From Planktothrix sp. FACHB-1365 (lineage in GTDB: Bacteria > Cyanobacteriota > Cyanobacteriia > Cyanobacteriales > Microcoleaceae), in contig NZ_JACJSC010000003.1 of the NCBI RefSeq assembly GCF_014697575.1, positions 248,001-312,000 of the forward strand: a stretch of 64,000 nt of DNA, given 5' to 3'. Position numbers and translations under genes: made by a program. The notes below the pieces were generated by a model. It was not told where the DNA came from. It did no database searches and saw nothing but the letters and a program-made list of their open reading frames with translations. Positions 60,304 through 64,000 of this stretch are shown here, piece by piece (positions within the stretch are counted from its first letter, which is position 1; each line of letters opens with the position of its first letter).

Positions 60304-63300
60304 ATGAATTCTTCCCCCCTTGGATTTGCATCTTCCTATTGTGCATCGACCTCTGGCACCACCTTAGTGTTTATCGATCCCCGTGTGACAGACTGCGATC
60401 GCTTGCTAACAAGTTTAATTCCAAACACTCTAGGAATTCTTCTCAATGGTGATGAAGATGGGGTTGAACAAATCACTACATCCCTCAGCCTTTATGCTGA
60501 CCGGACACCAATTACTGCGTTGCATTTGGTGAGTCATGGGAGTCCAGGTTGTATCCAACTCGGTAATATCGCGTTAAGTTGGATAACAATCGATTATTAT
60601 GCTCAACAACTCCAACACTGGAAAAATTATCTTAGTCCTGATGCGTCTTTAATTTTTTATGGTTGTGAAGTTGCAGCACAAAGTCGAGGTGCAGTATTTA
60701 TTGAAAAGCTGCGGACTTTAACAGGTTTAAATATTATTGCCTCAACTCAAAAAGTCGGAAATCCTCAATGGGGAGGAAGTTGGGAATTTAATATTAATAC
60801 CAATAATCTGAACACAGCCATCGCCTTTCAACCGCAAATTTTAGCAACCTACTCCGGTATATTAGAAACAGAACGAGTATCGGTTAGTTCAACCGAAATT
60901 CAAGGAAATAATGATTCAGGACGATTTTCTAATTCCGATATTTCAGGAGATGGACGTTTTATTGTTTTTGCGTCAAATGCGAATAATTTAGTTGCTGGTG
61001 ATACCAATAACGCTACCGATATTTTTATTCGTGATCGCGATCCTGATCAAAATGGGATTTTTGATGAAGTTAATAGCGTTACTCGCCGACTTTCTGTTAG
61101 TTCTGGCGGAGTTCAGGGAAATGGCACTTCATCTAATCCTAGTCTATCAACTGATGGGCGGTTTGTTGCCTTTACCTCTAGTGCTAATAATCTAGTTACT
61201 GGCGATAGCAACAACACTTCAGATGTTTTTGTTTATGACCGTGACGTTGATGAAAATGGAATTTTTGATGAAGGAAATGGCGTCATAACTCGTGTTTCCC
61301 TTGGTTCTGGAGGTATTCAAAGTAATGCTATTTCTAGTGAAGCAAAAATTTCTGGTAATGGTCGCTTTGTTACCTTTACCTCAGAAGCAGACAACCTAGT
61401 TTTAGGCGATAGCAACGGACTGGCGGATGTTTTTGTTCATGACTTGCAAACAGGTAACACCATCCGTGTTTCCGTTAGTTCAGAGGGCACAGAAAGAAAT
61501 GAGGGATTTAGTTTTGGCTTAGATAGTGATGATATCGGCGCACCGACTATTTCGGCAGATGGTCGTTTTATTGCTTTCCATTCAAACTCAACAAACCTAG
61601 TCGCCGAGGATATTAACCAAGCGACGGATATTTTTCTGCATGACCGTGATCCCGATGAAAATGGGGTATTTGACGAAGGGAACAACACCACCACCCCTGT
61701 TTCTGTAGACTCAGAGGGAAATCCCAAAACAGGGAATTCTGTTGATCCTGTCATCTCTGCTGATGGACACTATATCGCGTTTCAATCTCAAGATGAGCAG
61801 TCCTTATATTCTATTGCAGATCGCAGTATTTTTGTCTATGACCGACAAACGAAAGTGAGTCAGCGCGTTTCCGTTATAGGAGGAAGAATACCAGAACCCA
61901 GTAATTTAGCCGCCGGAACACCTGATATTTCAGGCGATGGACGGTTTATAACCTTTGTGACGTTAGGTAATAACCTAGTTTCTGGAGATACAAATCAAAA
62001 ACAAGACGTTTTCATCCATGACCGTGACCCCGATGGAAATGGGGTATTTGACGATGGTAACGCAATTACTAATCGAGTTTCCATTAGTTCAACGGGAAAT
62101 GAAGGAAATAATAGTTCTGAATCTCCAGCTTTATCGGCTAATGGTAATTTTATCACCTTTACTTCCTTTGCCAATAATTTAGTTGCTGGAGATACTAATA
62201 ACAAAACCGATGTTTTTGTAGCGAATACTCTACCAACCGGAAACCCAAAAATTAGTGTAGTCCGGGGAATTACAGCAACTGAAACTGGAACTCAAAATGG
62301 CACGTTTGAAATTCTCCTTGATCAACCTGCACCTGCTGGCGGAATTACCGTTAATTTTAATCTCGCTGGAACTGCCTCTAGTGGGGATGACTATACTGTA
62401 ATTCAGGGAAATAATGTTACGAATTTAACCGCTAATAGTTTGATTATTCCCGAAGGTGCAACAACCGCAACCTTAGAAATTAATGGCATTGATGATGGCG
62501 TTCCTGATGCTAATGAAACCATTCAATTAACCTTACAACCGGGTACAGGATATGATTTGACCAGTTGGAATAATGCTAATTTATTCCTCTGGGAATCTTT
62601 AACCGTTGTCAATACAAATGATTCGGGTGCGGGTTCCCTCCGACAAGCTTTAATTGATAGCTATTATTTACCGGGAACCGATACCATTACGTTTAATATT
62701 CCCACAACTGATCCGGGTTATAATAGTACAACAAATACATTTACAATTCAACCTGCTTCCAAACTTCCCAACATTGCTGATTCCGTTATTATTGATGGAA
62801 AAAGTCAACCCGGATATATTGATAAACCCATTATTGAATTAGATTTTGGTAATGCGGTTACAGTTTCACCCATTGATAGTTCAATTACATCTTCTACAAC
62901 TTCTGGCTTAACCCTTACCGCAGGCAGTAGTACCATTCAAGGTTTAATTCTTAATAACTCTCAGATTCCTGCTATTCAAATTAGAAATAAAGGGTTAAAT
63001 TTAATTGAAAATAACTGGATTGGTACGAATGAAACGGGCACAGAATCCGTTCGGGATGATGGCTGGGGAGGCGGAATTTCTATTTTGGACTCTGCGAATA
63101 ATACCATTAAAGATAACGTCATTTCTAGCAATGCTGTACCTGGAATTGGTAGTGGCGAAGTCAGTATTACTGGGGGAAGTGCGTCTAATAACAAAATTAT
63201 TGGGAATTTAATTGGTACAGATTATACAGGTACAGTTTTCCTAAGCGATAAAAGTTGGGGTATTACTCTTACTGATGCACCTAATAATATTATCGGTGGA

Positions 63301-64000
63301 ACAACCCCAGAAGAACGCAATATTATTGTTGCTAATTTCGGAATTTTGATGGGTTTATTAGCACCTGGTTCTCATAACGAAGGGGTTGCTAGTGGAAATA
63401 AAATTATTGGGAACTATATTGGGACAGATATTACGGGAACTCTTGCATTAGGTCGGACTGGAATTGATGGCAGCTTGGGTTTAGCACTGTTTGATAATTT
63501 CAATTATACTGAAGATCTTCCTCCTAATATTATTGGAGGTACAACTGCTGCTGAACGTAACATTATTTCTGGGAATAGTGTTGGTGTCATTTTTCAAAGT
63601 TCAAAACCAGCATACAACTTAATTGGTAATTATATTGGAACTGATCCAAGCGGAACAATTGCGATCGCAAATGGAACAGAAACAGACGGCGCTGGTGTTA
63701 TTATTGGCGGATCTAATCATACAATTGGTGGGAAAAATTCCGGTGAAGGAAATTTAATTTCGGGTAATACCGTTGGTGTTTTAATTTCTGGTGATCCCGG
63801 AATTCCTGATGATGTTGCTAATAATAAAATTTTAGGTAATTTAATTGGAACTCAAGCTGATGGTACTTCTCCGTTAGGGAATACTCAACAGGGAATTTTA
63901 GTTCAAGGTGCTGGAATTGGTAATATTATTGGGGGAACAGAAACAGGCGCGGGTAATACAATTGCTTTTAATGGCGGAAATGGCATTGAAATCCAAAATA
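60304..64000 (+). CDS. Giant DUF4347/Calx-beta/parallel beta-helix surface protein (5' part; continues past right edge)
   Basis: An open frame of at least 1232 codons from the ATG, with no stop before the window ends. Residues about 20-185 are a DUF4347 domain, with HLVSHG (His78) and FYGCEVA (Cys121), a His-Cys dyad spacing reminiscent of clan CD cysteine peptidases. Residues about 195-640 are six PD40-type beta-propeller-like repeats (RFVAFTSSANNLVTGDSNNTSDVFVYDRD). Then a Calx-beta unit (about 650-740; ITATETGTQNGTFEILLDQPAPAGGITV) and, from about 765, a right-handed beta-helix of NxIGGTTxxERNIISGN units. No signal peptide is visible, usual for type I (TISS) export, so secretion is inferred. 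Gene length could exceed 6 kb. Confidence 0.88.
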   Translation, partial: MNSSPLGFASSYCASTSGTTLVFIDPRVTDCDRLLTSLIPNTLGILLNGDEDGVEQITTSLSLYADRTPITALHLVSHGSPGCIQLGNIALSWITIDYYAQQLQHWKNYLSPDASLIFYGCEVAAQSRGAVFIEKLRTLTGLNIIASTQKVGNPQWGGSWEFNINTNNLNTAIAFQPQILATYSGILETERVSVSSTEIQGNNDSGRFSNSDISGDGRFIVFASNANNLVAGDTNNATDIFIRDRDPDQNGIFDEVNSVTRRLSVSSGGVQGNGTSSNPSLSTDGRFVAFTSSANNLVTGDSNNTSDVFVYDRDVDENGIFDEGNGVITRVSLGSGGIQSNAISSEAKISGNGRFVTFTSEADNLVLGDSNGLADVFVHDLQTGNTIRVSVSSEGTERNEGFSFGLDSDDIGAPTISADGRFIAFHSNSTNLVAEDINQATDIFLHDRDPDENGVFDEGNNTTTPVSVDSEGNPKTGNSVDPVISADGHYIAFQSQDEQSLYSIADRSIFVYDRQTKVSQRVSVIGGRIPEPSNLAAGTPDISGDGRFITFVTLGNNLVSGDTNQKQDVFIHDRDPDGNGVFDDGNAITNRVSISSTGNEGNNSSESPALSANGNFITFTSFANNLVAGDTNNKTDVFVANTLPTGNPKISVVRGITATETGTQNGTFEILLDQPAPAGGITVNFNLAGTASSGDDYTVIQGNNVTNLTANSLIIPEGATTATLEINGIDDGVPDANETIQLTLQPGTGYDLTSWNNANLFLWESLTVVNTNDSGAGSLRQALIDSYYLPGTDTITFNIPTTDPGYNSTTNTFTIQPASKLPNIADSVIIDGKSQPGYIDKPIIELDFGNAVTVSPIDSSITSSTTSGLTLTAGSSTIQGLILNNSQIPAIQIRNKGLNLIENNWIGTNETGTESVRDDGWGGGISILDSANNTIKDNVISSNAVPGIGSGEVSITGGSASNNKIIGNLIGTDYTGTVFLSDKSWGITLTDAPNNIIGGTTPEERNIIVANFGILMGLLAPGSHNEGVASGNKIIGNYIGTDITGTLALGRTGIDGSLGLALFDNFNYTEDLPPNIIGGTTAAERNIISGNSVGVIFQSSKPAYNLIGNYIGTDPSGTIAIANGTETDGAGVIIGGSNHTIGGKNSGEGNLISGNTVGVLISGDPGIPDDVANNKILGNLIGTQADGTSPLGNTQQGILVQGAGIGNIIGGTETGAGNTIAFNGGNGIEIQN

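Overview
The window is cyanobacterial chromosome. The evidence is ndhH, ycf34, the cyanophycin pair cphB-cphA, the bicarbonate-transport set cmpABCD-cmpR-bicA, a TIGR03279-type radical SAM protein, many HIP1 octamers (GCGATCGC), AT-rich coding sequence, and intergenic tandem heptamers and palindromes of the kind common in filamentous cyanobacteria. A Planktothrix/Oscillatoria-like filamentous organism is my inference from this style; no rRNA is present to confirm it.

Layout. 1-2 kb: the end of a pentapeptide-repeat gene and ndhH. 2.1-4.3 kb: an ABC/AAA-type ATPase with an adjacent TOPRIM-like protein, an arrangement resembling two-gene defence systems. 4.4-9.4 kb: a DUF6335-like acidic protein, a small membrane protein, and a run of an Anabaena-sensory-rhodopsin-transducer homologue, a GH13 glucosidase/trehalose-synthase-like enzyme and an LLM flavoprotein. 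9.4-15.4 kb: a giant CBS/GAF/multi-PAS hybrid histidine kinase followed 3 bp later by a REC-GGDEF protein. 15.5-27.3 kb: housekeeping genes (radical SAM/PDZ, uppP, tsaB, zinc-ribbon Ser/Thr kinase, ycf34, CCA-adding-type enzyme, ilvA, usp, leuB) plus a protein with tandem Tudor-knot-like modules. 27.4-31.3 kb: cphA and cphB, which make and degrade cyanophycin. 31.7-35.8 kb: trmD, two small proteins, a NYN nuclease-like protein and rnc. 36.4-45.3 kb: an inorganic-carbon uptake island with the ABC bicarbonate transporter cmpABCD, the LysR regulator cmpR and the Na+/HCO3- symporter bicA. 45.4-51.4 kb: tRNA-Gly(CCC), aroE, a small exported protein, a kinase-TPR protein and acs. 51.6-60.1 kb: a MASE1 hybrid kinase, a truncated Uma2 gene, a YvbH-like PH-domain protein, a thermonuclease-like protein, an FMN reductase, a SOUL protein, a GH13-CBM20 amylase and a small exported protein. 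60.3-64.0 kb: the start of a very large DUF4347/Calx-beta/beta-helix surface protein that runs off the window.

How it fits together. The strongest functional theme is carbon and nitrogen economy: high-affinity HCO3- import (cmp, bicA, cmpR), storage-polymer metabolism (cyanophycin; two GH13 enzymes), acetate activation (acs) and heavy signalling. The most promising under-described items are the ATPase-TOPRIM pair at 2153-4311, the transducer-GH13-LLM run at 6377-9435, the Tudor-knot protein at 22518-23825, and a mobile-looking repeat family whose copies sit around 22428-22500 and 40942-41054.

Limits. All assignments come from reading motifs by eye and from memory of the families. No database search, alignment or folding was run. 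Start codons were chosen from ribosome-binding sites and family conservation where these were visible.
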